60,824 nucleotides of DNA from Gordoniibacillus chartarius (GCF_042432825.1 NZ_JBHLWN010000101.1:1-60824), one strand, 5' to 3'; counted from the first letter of the stretch, positions 35,379 to 44,830 are shown. Translations and numbers: made by a program. The notes: a model not told the origin generated them from the sequence alone.

Positions 35379-35494
35379 GGATTGGGCTATGGGGTCTACG
35401 GCTTCCTTAAAGTCGTGTTCCTAGATGAACCGAAATCGGTTGGAACACGACTTTAAAAGCGCACGCTTCGCTCTCCGACCCCATTGCCCATCCT
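35379..35494 (+). repeat. Covarying-hairpin repeat, copy B
   Basis: Base GGAT 35379-35382 with ATCC 35490-35493. Outer stem GGGCTATGGGGTC (35384-35396) with GACCCCATTGCCC (35477-35489), one U.U mismatch. Conserved loop TACGGCTTCC on the left and AAGCGCACGCTTCGCTCTCC (35457-35476) on the right. The inner stem is a perfect 15-mer, TTAAAGTCGTGTTCC (35407-35421) with GGAACACGACTTTAA (35442-35456). The apical loop itself forms ACCGA/TCGGT. It lies between spoIIIE and sleB in a 620-base stretch with no gene. Confidence 0.82.
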
Positions 35495-35520
35495 CTGCTC
35501 CGCACATTTCCCTAGGCGGG

Positions 35521-35637
35521 TGCGGCCCCGCAACAATGCTGCGGCTTTGGGGATAACTTGCGCGATGGAACCTCCACCGCGCTCGCTACGGTTTGGGTTG
35601 CTCGTCCGCATGCCGCAAGGAGGGGCCGCAGTTTTTT
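35521..35637 (+). other. Long-range stem with T-run between hairpin copies B and E
   Basis: TGCGGCCCC (35521-35529) is complementary to GGGGCCGCA (35622-35630), followed by GTTTTTTT. The interior includes TGGGGATAAC-TTGCG-n-GATGGAA, which is repeated in altered form at 35641-35670, just before copy E. It may be a terminator, a decayed hairpin copy, or part of one larger structure. No open frame here looks real. Confidence 0.4.
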
Positions 35638-35661
35638 TAATGGGGATAAGGTTTTGCGGGA

Positions 35662-35765
35662 GGATGGAAATGGGCCGGAGAGGCGCCTTTAAAGCTGCGT
35701 TCTTACCGCATAGGCAAATTAGAGAGAACGCAGGTTTAAGAAGACCGGAGGCCCGTTTCCAATCC
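35662..35765 (-). repeat. Covarying-hairpin repeat, copy E (variant loop, reverse orientation)
   Basis: Base GGAT 35662-35665 with ATCC 35762-35765. Outer stem GGAAATGGGCC (35666-35676) with GGCCCGTTTCC (35750-35760). Inner stem TTAAAGCTGCGTTCT (35689-35703) with AGAACGCAGGTTTAA (35725-35739), one mismatch. Read on the minus strand the loop is CTCCGGTCTTC opposite AGGCGCCTCTCCG, a shortened form of the loop in copies A-C; the left side resembles copy D. Confidence 0.7.
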
Positions 35766-35795
35766 GTGTGCATAACCGTCATTTCCCAACAGTAA

Positions 35796-35827
35796 ATAAA
35801 AACTGCGAAGGGAACCCCTCCGCAGCG
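35796..35827 (-). terminator. Intrinsic terminator after spoIIIE
   Basis: On the minus strand CTGCG-g-AGGG-gtt-CCCT-t-CGCAG followed by TTTTTATTT, directly after the spoIIIE stop codon. Confidence 0.8.
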
Positions 35828-35832
35828 CATTG

Positions 35833-38376
35833 TCAACCTGTATATTGTTCCAAAGACATCAACACCTCGCGTGGCTTGCTGCCCTCGTATGGGCCGACGA
35901 CTCCTTTGGCTTCCATGTAGTCGATCAGCCGCGCGGCGCGCGTATAGCCGATCCGCATACGACGCTGCAGCAGCGAGACGGAAGCCTGCTTGGCTTCCAG
36001 CACGATTTGAACGGCCTGGTCGAACAGCTCGTCCTCATACTCGTCGGCTTGCTCCGCCTGCTCCTCAACCTGCGGCACAAGCTCTTCCTGGTATTTCGCC
36101 TGCTCTTGGGTCCGGCAGAAATTGACGACCTGCTCAACCTCCTGGTCGGACAAGAATGCCCCCTGCACACGGACAGGCTTCGATGCGCCAACCGGCAAAT
36201 ACAGCATATCGCCGCGCCCGAGCAGCTTTTCGGCGCCGACCATGTCGAGAATAGTCCGGGAATCGACCTGGGACGAAACGCCGAAAGCGATCCGCGACGG
36301 AATATTGGCCTTGATGACGCCGGTAATAACATCGACCGACGGACGCTGTGTCGCGATAATCAGATGAATGCCCGCGGCACGCGCCATCTGGGCAAGCCGG
36401 CAGATGGAATCCTCAACATCGTTCGCCGCGACCATCATCAAATCCGCAAGCTCATCCACAATGACGACGATGAAAGGCAGCGGCGCATCCGTCCCGTTCT
36501 CAGCCAGCATCGCGTTATAGCCTTCGATATTTCGTGTGCCGCTTTTCGAGAACAGCTCGTAGCGCTTCTCCATTTCGACGACGATTTTCTTCAAGGCAAG
36601 CGAAGCGCGGCGCGGGTCCGTGACGACCGGCGCAAGCAGATGCGGGATGCCGTTATACACGTTCAGCTCAACCATCTTCGGGTCGATCATCAAGAACTTC
36701 ACTTCATTAGGCTTCGCTTTGTACAAAATACTCGTAATAATTCCGTTAATACAGACGGATTTACCGGAGCCCGTCGCCCCAGCTACGAGCAAGTGAGGCA
36801 TCCGCGCCAGGTTGCCGACGATCGGCTGACCGGAAATATCGCGTCCGAGCGTAATCGATAAGCGCGAGGCGGAGTCCTGGAATGCCGCCGTCTCCATCAC
36901 TTCGCGCATGGTGACAACTGAAACCTCCGTATTCGGCACTTCGATACCAATGGCCGATTTGCCCGGAATCGGCGCTTCCATCCGGATATCCTTGGCGGCA
37001 AGCGCCAGTGCGATATCGTCGGTCAAGCTGACGATGCGGCTTACTTTCACCCCGACGTCCGGTTGAATCTCATAACGGGTAACGGCCGGACCGCGAACGA
37101 CCTCCAGCACTTTGGCCCGCACGCCGAAGCTTTCCAGCGTCGCCTCCAGCTTGCGCGCATTCGCTTTGTAGTCGGACAGCTCCGAGCCTTTCCCGGCCGG
37201 GGGCTTGGCCAGCAGCGAAAGCGACGGGAGCTCGTACGGAACTTCGATTGGCTTGTCGTTCACGAACTCGACCGAGACCGGCCCTTCCTCTGTGCCGTTC
37301 GCTGCTTCCTCCCCGCTTGCCGCTTGTACCGCAACTACACTCAGCTTCGGTTTCTGCACAGGCGCAGCCTGATGCACTTCCGCCGGCGGTTCATCGACCG
37401 CCGCATCCGGATGGTCCTGAAAATCCCGGATGACAGGGATATGTTCGTCCTTTTCCACAGGCACCGGTTCGGAAACAGATCTCGGAGCTTTTTGCGAGCG
37501 GTATACAATCTCTTCCCCTTCCATCTCAAGCGGGTCGTCCGCAGCGATGTCCGGCTGTGCGATTTTTTTCGGCTTGTTCGGGTTTTGCAGCAGCTGGAAG
37601 AAGGCAGGCGTCTTGCGCGGCTTCTTGACAGCAGGCAGCTCCTCCTCATCGAACTCATCGTCCGGAGGTATGAACGGCGCTGCGGCCGGTTTGGCAGCCT
37701 TCTTCTTAGCGGCGGCCGCAGCAGCCTTCTTGGCCTCATGACGCTCACGGAGCATTTGCTTAATCCGCTCCTTCAAGCCGTCGCTGAGCCAGCGGAAGCG
37801 GGCGCTGAGCTGACCGCCCAAGTCGACAAACGAGAGCCCGGTAGCCAAAATAAAACCGATTACAAAGAGCGTAAACTGCAGCAGCCGAGCCCCCAAATTG
37901 TCAAACAGCCCGTAGAAACCGGCGTACAGCAAAGCTCCGAGCATGCCGCCGCCGACATCATGCGTCAGCACGGCTTGTCCGTCGGCAGTCGGGTTTAAGC
38001 CCTGCATCATGCTGTCCCACGTTTTCGATACAATCATCCCGGCCGTATAGTCCCCGCCGGGGTACCACTGGCTGAATAATGTAATATGGCTGCTGACGAG
38101 CAAACCGCACAGAAACAGCAGCAGGCCAAGCTTCTTGGACGTCCGGATCGGCGGCCATGCCCGCTTCATCATGACGAACAAACCTATGTAGATGCAAAAC
38201 AGAGGACCTACGAAATCCCATGTACCGACGAAGAATCGAAACAAATAGCTTAGCGAACGGCCGACAGGACCTTGCAGCGCCAGCGTTATTACGGAAAAAA
38301 TGAGGATGAGAATCCCATACAATTCAAACTTCAAGCTGGTTTTCAAAGACTTCGCTTTCTTCTTACCTTTAGCCAA
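35833..38376 (-). CDS. spoIIIE: DNA translocase SpoIIIE/FtsK
   Basis: An 847-residue septal DNA pump that moves the chromosome into the forespore. Four membrane helices occupy residues about 15-170, then a Lys/Ala-rich linker, and the RecA-like motor from about 390: Walker A GATGSGKSVCING, Walker B FIVVIVDELADLMM, and the gamma winged-helix domain at the C-terminus (SVSLLQRRMRIGYTRAARLID). The start TTG 38376 follows GGGGGTG by six bases. Downstream of tepA-ylzJ as in B. subtilis, which favours SpoIIIE over SftA. Confidence 0.94.
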   Translation of the reverse strand: MAKGKKKAKSLKTSLKFELYGILILIFSVITLALQGPVGRSLSYLFRFFVGTWDFVGPLFCIYIGLFVMMKRAWPPIRTSKKLGLLLFLCGLLVSSHITLFSQWYPGGDYTAGMIVSKTWDSMMQGLNPTADGQAVLTHDVGGGMLGALLYAGFYGLFDNLGARLLQFTLFVIGFILATGLSFVDLGGQLSARFRWLSDGLKERIKQMLRERHEAKKAAAAAAKKKAAKPAAAPFIPPDDEFDEEELPAVKKPRKTPAFFQLLQNPNKPKKIAQPDIAADDPLEMEGEEIVYRSQKAPRSVSEPVPVEKDEHIPVIRDFQDHPDAAVDEPPAEVHQAAPVQKPKLSVVAVQAASGEEAANGTEEGPVSVEFVNDKPIEVPYELPSLSLLAKPPAGKGSELSDYKANARKLEATLESFGVRAKVLEVVRGPAVTRYEIQPDVGVKVSRIVSLTDDIALALAAKDIRMEAPIPGKSAIGIEVPNTEVSVVTMREVMETAAFQDSASRLSITLGRDISGQPIVGNLARMPHLLVAGATGSGKSVCINGIITSILYKAKPNEVKFLMIDPKMVELNVYNGIPHLLAPVVTDPRRASLALKKIVVEMEKRYELFSKSGTRNIEGYNAMLAENGTDAPLPFIVVIVDELADLMMVAANDVEDSICRLAQMARAAGIHLIIATQRPSVDVITGVIKANIPSRIAFGVSSQVDSRTILDMVGAEKLLGRGDMLYLPVGASKPVRVQGAFLSDQEVEQVVNFCRTQEQAKYQEELVPQVEEQAEQADEYEDELFDQAVQIVLEAKQASVSLLQRRMRIGYTRAARLIDYMEAKGVVGPYEGSKPREVLMSLEQYTG

Positions 38377-38460
38377 CACAGACACCCCCACATTGTGGTA
38401 TTATACCACACAACTGCCTGTGGAGGTATCGCAAACAGAACAAAGGTTTGGTTGTTTTCG

Positions 38461-38691
38461 TTACACTTCGCCGAACTGCGGAGCCATGTACACGATCGTT
38501 CCGGGAGCATGCTCCGGCTTCAAATAATCTTGAGGATTGGGGCTGAGCAGCCGCACAATTCGCGCTTGACGCTCGCCGCACGGCTCCAGCATCATTTGCA
38601 CGCCGCCCACGTTCGCTTCGAACGCCGTGGCCTTCATGTCCTCTACTCCGTCAAAAACTAGCTCGAGAGGAATCGGCGTGTACATGATCAT
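38461..38691 (-). CDS. ylzJ: YlzJ-like protein
   Basis: A 76-residue conserved protein of unknown function with YTPIPLELVF near the start and GTIVYMAP near the end. It sits between tepA and spoIIIE exactly as ylzJ does in Bacillus, and its ATG overlaps the tepA stop by four bases. Confidence 0.85.
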   Translation of the reverse strand: MIMYTPIPLELVFDGVEDMKATAFEANVGGVQMMLEPCGERQARIVRLLSPNPQDYLKPEHAPGTIVYMAPQFGEV

Positions 38692-39422
38692 TGCACGAGT
38701 CCCCCCTCGACCGCTCCGGTTCGCTTCTCTTCGATGCGCTTGTTCAGCTCTCGGATCGCATCGCCGAGGCCGCCGACGGAATCGATCAAGCCGTACTTGA
38801 CCGCATCCGCGCCGATGACGGTCGTACCGATGTCGCGCGTCAGCTCACCCGTTTTGAACATGAGCTCTTTAATCTTTTCCTCGCTCACGCGGGAATGACT
38901 CGTAATAAAGCGGATGACACGCTCCTGCATTTTATCCAAGTATTCAAAGGTTTGCGGAACACCGATGACAAGCCCGTTCAAGCGGATCGGATGAATCGTC
39001 ATCGTCGCCGTTTCGGCGATAATACTGTAGTCTGCGGACACGGCGATCGGAACGCCGATACTATGTCCTCCGCCAAGCACGAGAGCAACGGTCGGCTTCG
39101 ACATCGTCGAGATCATTTCAGCTATGGCCAGTCCCGCTTCAACGTCGCCGCCAACCGTATTGAGAATAATCAAGACGCCCTCGATTTTCACATTTTGCTC
39201 CGCTGCCACGAGCTGCGGGATCAGATGCTCATACTTGGTCGTTTTATTTTGCGGAGGCAGTACGAGATGACCTTCCACCGTGCCGATAATCGTCAAGCAA
39301 AATATATTGCTTTCGCCGGTGGTCGGCGTCGCCACTTGTCCTAACTGCTGAATCGATTCAACCGTAGCGTTCTTGCGACCTTCTTCCGTCACCGGTTCCT
39401 GCTGCTTCGTATCGTTTGCCAT
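38688..39422 (-). CDS. tepA: Translocation-enhancing protein TepA (ClpP-fold)
   Basis: A 244-residue ClpP/crotonase-fold serine protease-like protein. GGDVEAGLAIAEMISTMSKP and LVLGGGHSIGVPIAVSA mark the fold; the usual ClpP nucleophile position reads GGGHSIG, so a serine is present. In B. subtilis TepA assists presecretory protein translocation and is linked to sporulation. The start chosen is ATG 39422 with AAGGGGG about eleven bases upstream. Confidence 0.9.
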   Translation of the reverse strand: MANDTKQQEPVTEEGRKNATVESIQQLGQVATPTTGESNIFCLTIIGTVEGHLVLPPQNKTTKYEHLIPQLVAAEQNVKIEGVLIILNTVGGDVEAGLAIAEMISTMSKPTVALVLGGGHSIGVPIAVSADYSIIAETATMTIHPIRLNGLVIGVPQTFEYLDKMQERVIRFITSHSRVSEEKIKELMFKTGELTRDIGTTVIGADAVKYGLIDSVGGLGDAIRELNKRIEEKRTGAVEGGLVQ

Positions 39423-39502
39423 TCTTTCTCGTGCCCCCTTGAGCTCAATCATCTGTCCTAGTATGAGGAAGAAATGGCATTTTCATGCGGCGCAGCCACA
39501 GC

Positions 39503-39546
39503 AAAAAGACGACGGCCGGTCGCTCAACGGTTGAGCGGCGGCCATC
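39503..39546 (-). terminator. Intrinsic terminator after the RNase J gene
   Basis: On the minus strand a long hairpin GGCCGCCGCTCAAC/GTTGAGCGACCGGCC with TTTTTGCT shortly after. Confidence 0.75.
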
Positions 39547-39614
39547 GCCTGTGTAAGTGGTCTGGTTAGGTTGTAGCATCCTCGTCGCAAAAGGATGATG
39601 GGTTAGTGATTGGA

Positions 39615-41291
39615 TCAAACTTCCATGATGATCGGAAGAATCATCGGCCTTCTACGGGTTTGTTCGTATAAGAATCGTCCGAGCGCGTCCTTCACATTCG
39701 TCTTCAGCGACGCCCACTCGTTTACTTTATCGTTCATTAATTTATTCAGCGTGTTCGTGACGATCCGGTTCGCTTCATCAAGAAGCCCTTCCGACTCACG
39801 CACATACACGAACCCGCGCGAAATGATGTCCGGACCGGACAATATCGTTCCGTCTTGCTTGCTCAGCGTAACGACAACAACAAGAATACCGTCTTGTGAA
39901 AGCAGCTTGCGGTCGCGCAGGACGATGTTTCCGACATCGCCGACGCCGAGGCCGTCAATCAGGATGTTTCCGGACTGCACCTTCGAGCCTTTACGGGCTA
40001 CGCCGTTCTGCACTTCCACTGTGTCGCCGATGTCGATGATGAAAATGTTCTCTTTGTCGATACCGACCGACTCCGCCAAATTCCCGTGAATCCGCTGCAT
40101 CCGATGCTCGCCGTGAATCGGAATAAAGTACTTCGGACGCATCAGGTTGAGCATCAGCTTCAGCTCTTCTTGGCTGCCGTGTCCCGATACGTGAACGCCG
40201 GTAACCGAACCCGGGCCGTAAATCACGTGTGCGCCGATGCGGAACAATTCGTCCACGGTACGACCGATATGGCGTTCGTTGCCGGGAATCGGCGTGGCTG
40301 CAATGATGACCGTATCGCCCGGAAGAATATCGACCTTACGATGGGAGGAACGAGCCATCCGTGTAAGCGCCGACATCGGCTCGCCTTGCGATCCTGTGGA
40401 CAAAATGCAGACTCGATCCGCCGCAAGCTTGTTCACTTCCTCCGGCTCGATCAGAAGACCGTCCGGAATGTGCAGATACCCGAGCTCCGAAGCGATCGAT
40501 ACCACATTTACCATGCTGCGGCCGATTACCGTCATCTTGCGGCGAGTCGCTTCACAAGCGTCGATAATTTGCTGTACCCGATGAATGTTGGAAGCGAATG
40601 TTGCGATGACGACTCGCTGCTTCGCTTTACGGAACATCTCCTCCAGCTCGATGCCTACCGTGCGCTCCGAAGGCGTAAAGCCGGAACGCTCCGCATTGGT
40701 ACTGTCCGACAGCAGCGCCAGGACGCCCTTCGCCCCGATCGCAGCCATCCGCTGCAGGTCCGCATACTGCTCGTTCACCGGAGTATGGTCGAACTTGAAG
40801 TCACCGGTATGAACCACATTGCCTTCCGGCGTTTCCAAACAGATGCCGACGGAATCCGGAATACTATGGTTTGTTTTGAAGAACGTCGCTCGGATCGTTC
40901 CCATCTGGATTTCGGAATCGGCGTTGATCAGTATACGCTTCGTCTCGCCCAGCAAACCGGCTTCCTTCAGCTTCGCTTCCACGAGGCCGAGAGTCAGCTT
41001 CGTCCCGTATACGGGAACGTTCAGATGCTTCAGCACGTAAGGCAATCCGCCGATGTGATCTTCGTGCCCGTGCGTCAGCAGAATGCCTCTTACTTTATCG
41101 CGGTTCTCCGTTAAATATCCGATATCGGGAATAACGATATCGATCCCAAGCATGTCTTCCTCGGGAAACTTCAGACCGCTGTCAATGACAACGATATCGT
41201 TGGCATATTGCACGCAATACATATTCTTACCAATTTCGCCCACGCCGCCCAGAGCGAAAATGAGTAGTTTATCTTGATTTTTCTTTGACAA
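39615..41291 (-). CDS. rnjB: Ribonuclease J
   Basis: A 558-residue metallo-beta-lactamase/beta-CASP nuclease with 5'-exo- and endonuclease activity. The metal motif HGHEDH is complete, followed by SDSTNAERSG (beta-CASP), GSQGEPMSAL, and SGHGSQEELKLML. The locus (dapA-rnj-tepA) corresponds to rnjB, but the fully intact catalytic motif means activity like RNase J1 cannot be excluded. The start TTG 41291 follows AGGAGG by seven bases; an ORF extended upstream runs through the promoter. Confidence 0.92.
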   Translation of the reverse strand: MSKKNQDKLLIFALGGVGEIGKNMYCVQYANDIVVIDSGLKFPEEDMLGIDIVIPDIGYLTENRDKVRGILLTHGHEDHIGGLPYVLKHLNVPVYGTKLTLGLVEAKLKEAGLLGETKRILINADSEIQMGTIRATFFKTNHSIPDSVGICLETPEGNVVHTGDFKFDHTPVNEQYADLQRMAAIGAKGVLALLSDSTNAERSGFTPSERTVGIELEEMFRKAKQRVVIATFASNIHRVQQIIDACEATRRKMTVIGRSMVNVVSIASELGYLHIPDGLLIEPEEVNKLAADRVCILSTGSQGEPMSALTRMARSSHRKVDILPGDTVIIAATPIPGNERHIGRTVDELFRIGAHVIYGPGSVTGVHVSGHGSQEELKLMLNLMRPKYFIPIHGEHRMQRIHGNLAESVGIDKENIFIIDIGDTVEVQNGVARKGSKVQSGNILIDGLGVGDVGNIVLRDRKLLSQDGILVVVVTLSKQDGTILSGPDIISRGFVYVRESEGLLDEANRIVTNTLNKLMNDKVNEWASLKTNVKDALGRFLYEQTRRRPMILPIIMEV

Positions 41292-41370
41292 GACTATACC
41301 TCCTAAAATAATTTGCGACGATTTATACAAAACCAAACCGTTAAGGAACCGAACCCAGTCACTTGCCACC

Positions 41371-41400
41371 ATTATACATGATCGAAAACACGAATTACAA
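41371..41400 (-). promoter_or_regulatory. Promoter of the RNase J gene
   Basis: On the minus strand TTGTAA (41395-41400), an 18-base spacer with TG one base before the -10, and perfect TATAAT (41371-41376). About 80 bases of leader follow. Confidence 0.65.
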
Positions 41401-41526
41401 GTCGGCGCCCGGACAAGTGTGCGCCTCCTATAGTGATGGTTAGTATGCTCAATGCGAACGGAATCATGTGAAAATTCTGTCAAGCCCAGGAACACAGCAA
41501 GTCCCCTGCCGGATACGGTTCAACGG

Positions 41527-41565
41527 CAAAAATCCCTCTACAGCCGAAAGGCCGCAAAGGGATTC
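41527..41565 (-). terminator. Intrinsic terminator after dapA
   Basis: On the minus strand AATCCCT-TTGCGGCC-tttc-GGCTGTAG-AGGGATT then TTTGCC, 16 bases after the dapA stop. It ends the spoVFAB-asd-dapGA unit. Confidence 0.75.
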
Positions 41566-41580
41566 GTTTTCCGTATCGTT

Positions 41581-42444
41581 TTACTTCAACAGGGACTCCA
41601 CGAACTGTGCTTCGGACTCGTTTAATTTGACCAAAGGCAGTCTTACGCCGCCCACATCGATCCCTTTGACCTTAAGCGCATGCTTGACCGGGGCCGGGCT
41701 CGGCGCCGTGAACAACCCGGTAAACACCGGATGCAGCTTGCGGTTCAGAAGAGCCGCTTCCGCCGTTTCCCCATTCAAATAGTGCTGAATCATCGCCTTC
41801 ATTTCCTTGCCGATCACGTGACTGGCTACGCTGATGATGCCGTGGCAGCCGATCGCCAGAGCAGGCAGTGTCATCGAGTCGTCCCCGCTGTACACCGTAA
41901 ATCCTTCGGCTACTCCACTTAGGGTAACCGTCAATTGATCGGTCGAGGTGCAATCCTTGGTCGCCACGATATTGGGCAGCCTGGATAGCCGAATTGTCGT
42001 CTCCGCGCTAATATTGACAGACGTCCGGCTAGGAACGTTGTACAGGATAACGGGAGTCGACACCGCTTCGGAAACCGCCTTAAAATGCTGATACAAACCT
42101 TCCTGCGAAGGACGGTTGTAATACGGGGCAACAACGAGGAGTGCATCGACGCCGAGCTTCTCCACTTCGCGGGAAAAATGAATCGTATGCGCCGTATCGT
42201 TACTGCCGGTTCCGGCGATAATTTTCGCACGGCCTTTGGCATGCTTCACCGCGATTTCGATCAGCTTCAGCTTCTCCGCTTCCGTCAGCGTCGGAGATTC
42301 TCCGGTAGTGCCGTTAATAACGAGCGCGTCGCTTTGCTGCTCGTCGATCAAATAGTCGATCAGCGGTTCGACAGCACTCCAGTTTACTTGCAGTTGTTCG
42401 TCCATCGGGGTTACCATTGCGGTAATGAGCCTTCCGAAATCCAC
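41581..42444 (-). CDS. dapA: 4-hydroxy-tetrahydrodipicolinate synthase
   Basis: A 287-residue aldolase condensing pyruvate with aspartate semialdehyde, the branch point to lysine, diaminopimelate and dipicolinate. Motifs: GTTGESPTL, the catalytic Tyr in LYNVPSRT and the Schiff-base Lys in IVATKDCT. Length is normal. The start is GTG 42444 with AGGAGG eight bases upstream. It is the last gene of the spoVFA-spoVFB-asd-dapG-dapA unit. Confidence 0.96.
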   Translation of the reverse strand: MDFGRLITAMVTPMDEQLQVNWSAVEPLIDYLIDEQQSDALVINGTTGESPTLTEAEKLKLIEIAVKHAKGRAKIIAGTGSNDTAHTIHFSREVEKLGVDALLVVAPYYNRPSQEGLYQHFKAVSEAVSTPVILYNVPSRTSVNISAETTIRLSRLPNIVATKDCTSTDQLTVTLSGVAEGFTVYSGDDSMTLPALAIGCHGIISVASHVIGKEMKAMIQHYLNGETAEAALLNRKLHPVFTGLFTAPSPAPVKHALKVKGIDVGGVRLPLVKLNESEAQFVESLLK

Positions 42445-42483
42445 AGCCTACGCCTCCTATGACTGATTGATAAGTTTCCTATA

Positions 42484-43704
42484 TCATTTGTGCAGCTCGA
42501 ATGTTTTGTGCAGCGCCCGGACAGCGTCGGCCATATGATCACCGGGAACAAGTACCCATATCGTTGCGTTCGAATCCGCAGATTGCAAAATCGGAATATC
42601 TTCCTTCGCAAGCGCCTCGACGATGTAGGCCATAATTCCGGGCACTCCGCTCATACCGCCTCCGATAACGGATACTTTCGCGCAGCCGCGCAGCAGCTTC
42701 GGTTCAAATCCGAGACTGCGAATGATTTCTTCCGCTTTATCGGCTACGTGGTCGAACACTGTATAAGCGACGCCGGATGGCGTGACATTGATCAGATCGA
42801 CGCTGATGCGGTGTTGTGCCATCGCTTTAAACACTTGGAGCGACATATCGTAATGCGTATGATCGCTGCGAGTGACCTGCACTTGGGTTACGTGAGGAAA
42901 ATGGGCGATTCCGGTAACGAATTTATCGTGTACCTGCTTGGCATCGCCGCGCAGTACGTCCGACGAAGCGACAAGCGTTCCGGTATCCTTGGAGAACGTC
43001 GAGCGGACACGGATCGGAATGCCTGCCTGCATCGCCACTTCCACGGCCCGGGGGTGGATCACTTTCGCCCCGTTATGGGCCATGTTGCATATTTCGGTGT
43101 AGCTGACTTGTTCAAGCGGCTTTGCATCTTCTACGATACGCGGGTCCGCCGTCAAGATGCCGTTCACATCGGTGAAAATATCGACATATTCCGCCTTCAG
43201 CGCCGCTCCGAGCGCCGTTGCCGACGTATCGCTGCCGCCTCTGCCCAGGGTGGTGAAGTCGTCATCCGCCGTTTTGCCTTGAAAGCCGGTGACGATCACA
43301 ACATGCCCTTCATTCAGCAGCTTCTTTATGCGGCTCGTATCAATGGATACAATTCTGGCGTCGCCGAATACTGCGTTCGTCACGATACCGGCTTGACCGC
43401 CCGTCAAAGCGACGGCGGAAATACCTGCCGCCTGCAGCAAGCTGCACATCGTAGCGGCGGAAATGATTTCCCCGCAAGCGAGCAGCATGTCTTTCTCGCG
43501 GTCCGGCAGACGATTTCCATTGCTGCGGACGAGCTCCAGCAGCGTATCTGTTGCGTAAGGCTCGCCCTTTCTCCCCATCGCGGAAACGACGACTACGACT
43601 TGAAATAGTTGCTGCAGCGCATCTTGAATGTGTTCGATGACGAGTGCTCTAGCTTCGGCGGTGGAGAGGGAGGTGCCTCCGAATTTCTGCACCAGGATAG
43701 GCAT
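42484..43704 (-). CDS. dapG: Aspartokinase I (DapG)
   Basis: A 406-residue aspartate kinase. KFGGTSLS at the N-terminus, TLGRGGSDTSATAL in the catalytic domain, and two C-terminal ACT domains (about 270-400) that bind the allosteric effector. In B. subtilis DapG is the diaminopimelate-inhibited isoenzyme that feeds the spore pathway; the effector is inferred from synteny here. Confidence 0.94.
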   Translation of the reverse strand: MPILVQKFGGTSLSTAEARALVIEHIQDALQQLFQVVVVVSAMGRKGEPYATDTLLELVRSNGNRLPDREKDMLLACGEIISAATMCSLLQAAGISAVALTGGQAGIVTNAVFGDARIVSIDTSRIKKLLNEGHVVIVTGFQGKTADDDFTTLGRGGSDTSATALGAALKAEYVDIFTDVNGILTADPRIVEDAKPLEQVSYTEICNMAHNGAKVIHPRAVEVAMQAGIPIRVRSTFSKDTGTLVASSDVLRGDAKQVHDKFVTGIAHFPHVTQVQVTRSDHTHYDMSLQVFKAMAQHRISVDLINVTPSGVAYTVFDHVADKAEEIIRSLGFEPKLLRGCAKVSVIGGGMSGVPGIMAYIVEALAKEDIPILQSADSNATIWVLVPGDHMADAVRALHKTFELHK

Positions 43705-43745
43705 CCGCTTCCCCCCTCGCTATTCCATTCGTGTATTCAATAATA

Positions 43746-44783
43746 TTATTGCTCGATCGCGATATATTCGGCAATTTGTACGGCGTTCCATGCCGCGCCC
43801 TTTAACAAGTTATCCGATACGATCCACATATGAAGCCCGCGCGGATTGCTCAGATCGCGGCGAACGCGGCCGACGAACGTCTCGAGCTTGCCCGCAGACG
43901 TTACAGCTAGCGGGTACAGCTGGCGGGACGGATCGTCTTGCAGGACAAGTCCGGGCGCGTCCGCGAAAAGACGTTTAACGTCCTCCACGTCAAAATCGCT
44001 GTTCAATTCAACGTATACCGACTCGGAATGTCCGTAAGCTACCGGAATCCTTACGCATGTAGCGGATACTTCGATCGAATCGTCGCCCAAAATTTTCTTT
44101 GTTTCCCTCGTCATCTTCATTTCCTCGTTCGTGAAGCCGTTGTCGAGGAATTTGTCGATTTGCGGGATTGCGTTAAATGCGATCTGATGTTTGACCGGGA
44201 GTGAGCCGACTGGCAAAATGTCCGGAGTAACGTCGTTGCCGCTCGAAACGTCCCTCGTCTGACGCCACAGTTCTTCGACCGCTTTAGCGCCGGCTCCCGA
44301 AACGGCCTGATATGTGGAAACGACGACCTTCGACACGCCAAAGCGCTCATGGAGCGGTTTAAGCGCCAGCACCATCTGGATCGTCGAGCAGTTCGGGTTG
44401 GCGATGATGCCTTTATGTTCGTTGATTTTGTCGATATTCACTTCCGGCACGATGAGCGGTGTTTCCGGGTCCATCCGGAACGCACTCGTATTATCGATGC
44501 AAACGGCCCCGGCGGCCGCTGCGATCGGACACAGCTCTTTACTGACGTCGCCGCCCGCACTGGACAGAGCGATCTCGACGCCTCGAAAGCTGTCCGGCGT
44601 AGCTTCTTCAACCGTCAGCTCCCGGTCCTTAAAGCGAATCTTCGTTCCAGCGGAACGCTTGGAAGACAGCAGCTTTAATTCTTTGACAGGGAAGTTGCGC
44701 TCGGCGAGAAGGCGAATCATCTGCTCGCCTACAGCGCCTGTGGCTCCGACAACGGCTACGTTAAACAACTTCTGATTCGACAT
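43746..44783 (-). CDS. asd: Aspartate-semialdehyde dehydrogenase
   Basis: A 345-residue NADP-dependent enzyme turning aspartyl phosphate to the semialdehyde. VGATGAVGEQM is the nucleotide-binding loop; the catalytic cysteine is in IANPNCSTIQM; RIPVAYGHSESV carries the active-site His. It lies between spoVFB and dapG, as in B. subtilis. Confidence 0.96.
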   Translation of the reverse strand: MSNQKLFNVAVVGATGAVGEQMIRLLAERNFPVKELKLLSSKRSAGTKIRFKDRELTVEEATPDSFRGVEIALSSAGGDVSKELCPIAAAAGAVCIDNTSAFRMDPETPLIVPEVNIDKINEHKGIIANPNCSTIQMVLALKPLHERFGVSKVVVSTYQAVSGAGAKAVEELWRQTRDVSSGNDVTPDILPVGSLPVKHQIAFNAIPQIDKFLDNGFTNEEMKMTRETKKILGDDSIEVSATCVRIPVAYGHSESVYVELNSDFDVEDVKRLFADAPGLVLQDDPSRQLYPLAVTSAGKLETFVGRVRRDLSNPRGLHMWIVSDNLLKGAAWNAVQIAEYIAIEQ

Positions 44784-44830
44784 GTACAGCTACTCCCCTC
44801 AACCTGGGTTGCCTCAATATTATAAAAGAG

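Noticed and set aside
35187..35456. 89-codon plus-strand frame in the sleB-spoIIIE gap
   Set aside because: It starts inside sleB, ends in hairpin copy B and has no recognisable domain.
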